From the NCBI GenBank assembly GCA_964019425.1, contig OZ025852.1, positions 62,001-126,000 of the forward strand: a stretch of DNA of 64,000 nt, read 5' to 3'. The notes under the pieces were generated by a model, which worked only from the letters and a program-made list of their open reading frames with translations, did not search any database and was not told the DNA's origin. Positions 63,841 through 64,000 of this stretch are shown in pieces. Numbering within the stretch: the first letter of the stretch is position 1; each line of letters begins with the position of its first letter. The DNA comes from Flectonema sp. DT1601. Taxonomy: Eukaryota > Euglenozoa > Diplonemea > Diplonemida > Diplonemidae. The position numbers and the translations under genes are program-made.

Positions 63841-64000
63841 ACATTTCAAAAACAGAAAAGACTATTTTTGTATCAAAGTCGCACACGGAAGAAAAAAAAA
63901 AAAAAAGAGGGAAAAAAAAAAACACGTCCAGCTTAGGAGCTGGATCTAGAGGAGACATATTTGTTTTGATACAACAAAGACAGATGCAACTTCTCTGAAT

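Overview
The window looks like nuclear DNA of a flagellated protist. Intergenic DNA is full of poly-A and poly-T runs of about 10 to 45 bases, coding regions use the standard code, and the few introns are ordinary GT-AG. From about 5.7 to 51 kb at least 20 genes all lie on the minus strand, and a small candidate at 0.6 kb has the same orientation. Nearly every start codon is preceded, 8 to about 90 nt upstream, by a pyrimidine stretch and a CAG/TAG acceptor. Unidirectional arrays with such acceptors are the layout of organisms that trans-splice a spliced leader onto polycistronic transcripts (Euglenozoa, dinoflagellates, perkinsids). The leucine-rich repeat style at 31.4-32.7 kb recalls kinetoplastids, but cis-introns argue against a typical kinetoplastid. 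I lean towards a euglenozoan such as a diplonemid; a dinoflagellate-line alveolate is the main alternative. Placement is tentative.

Layout (array genes all minus strand). 0-5.6 kb: homopolymer-rich DNA with one possible small acylated protein. 5.7-7.6 kb: three-exon zinc-finger RNA-binding protein. 7.7-10.9 kb: protein with three degenerate cyclic-nucleotide-binding-like domains. 11.7-12.8 kb: spliced membrane protein of unknown family. 13.6-16.9 kb: kinesin motor fused to a right-handed beta-helix. 17.6-19.9 kb: secreted trefoil plus GH38-like (DUF5054) protein. 20.1-21.0 kb: F-box protein. 21.3-22.4 kb: coiled-coil protein. 22.8-23.4 kb: two-exon Cys-rich membrane protein. 23.9-24.9 kb: membrane-anchored methyltransferase. 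25.1-26.5 kb: CUE plus UPF2-like MIF4G protein. 26.7-28.9 kb: FAM227-like protein. 29.4-29.8 kb: MAPEG protein. 30.3-33.5 kb: three paralogues of an unknown small family, with an LRR protein between the second and third. 35.1-47.7 kb: one 4,200-residue surface protein. 48.4-49.3 kb: universal-stress-like protein. 50.1-51.0 kb: zinc-knuckle RNA-binding protein with a tiny last exon.

51-64 kb is gene-poor. It holds low-confidence short reading frames on both strands, a dispersed SINE-like repeat in two copies, several perfect hairpins, and a long terminal-inverted-repeat structure near the right end. No virus-like element, tRNA, rRNA or CRISPR array was recognised.

The neighbours do not form one pathway, as expected for polycistronic units where order does not follow function. 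Themes are flagellum/cytoskeleton (kinesin, FAM227), RNA metabolism (CCCH protein, UPF2-like, zinc knuckle) and the cell surface or secretory route (giant protein, trefoil-DUF5054, methyltransferase). The strongest points for a second look are the strand-polarised array with uniform acceptors, the kinesin-beta-helix fusion, the giant EGF/sushi/lectin protein, and the small paralogues shaped by gene conversion.
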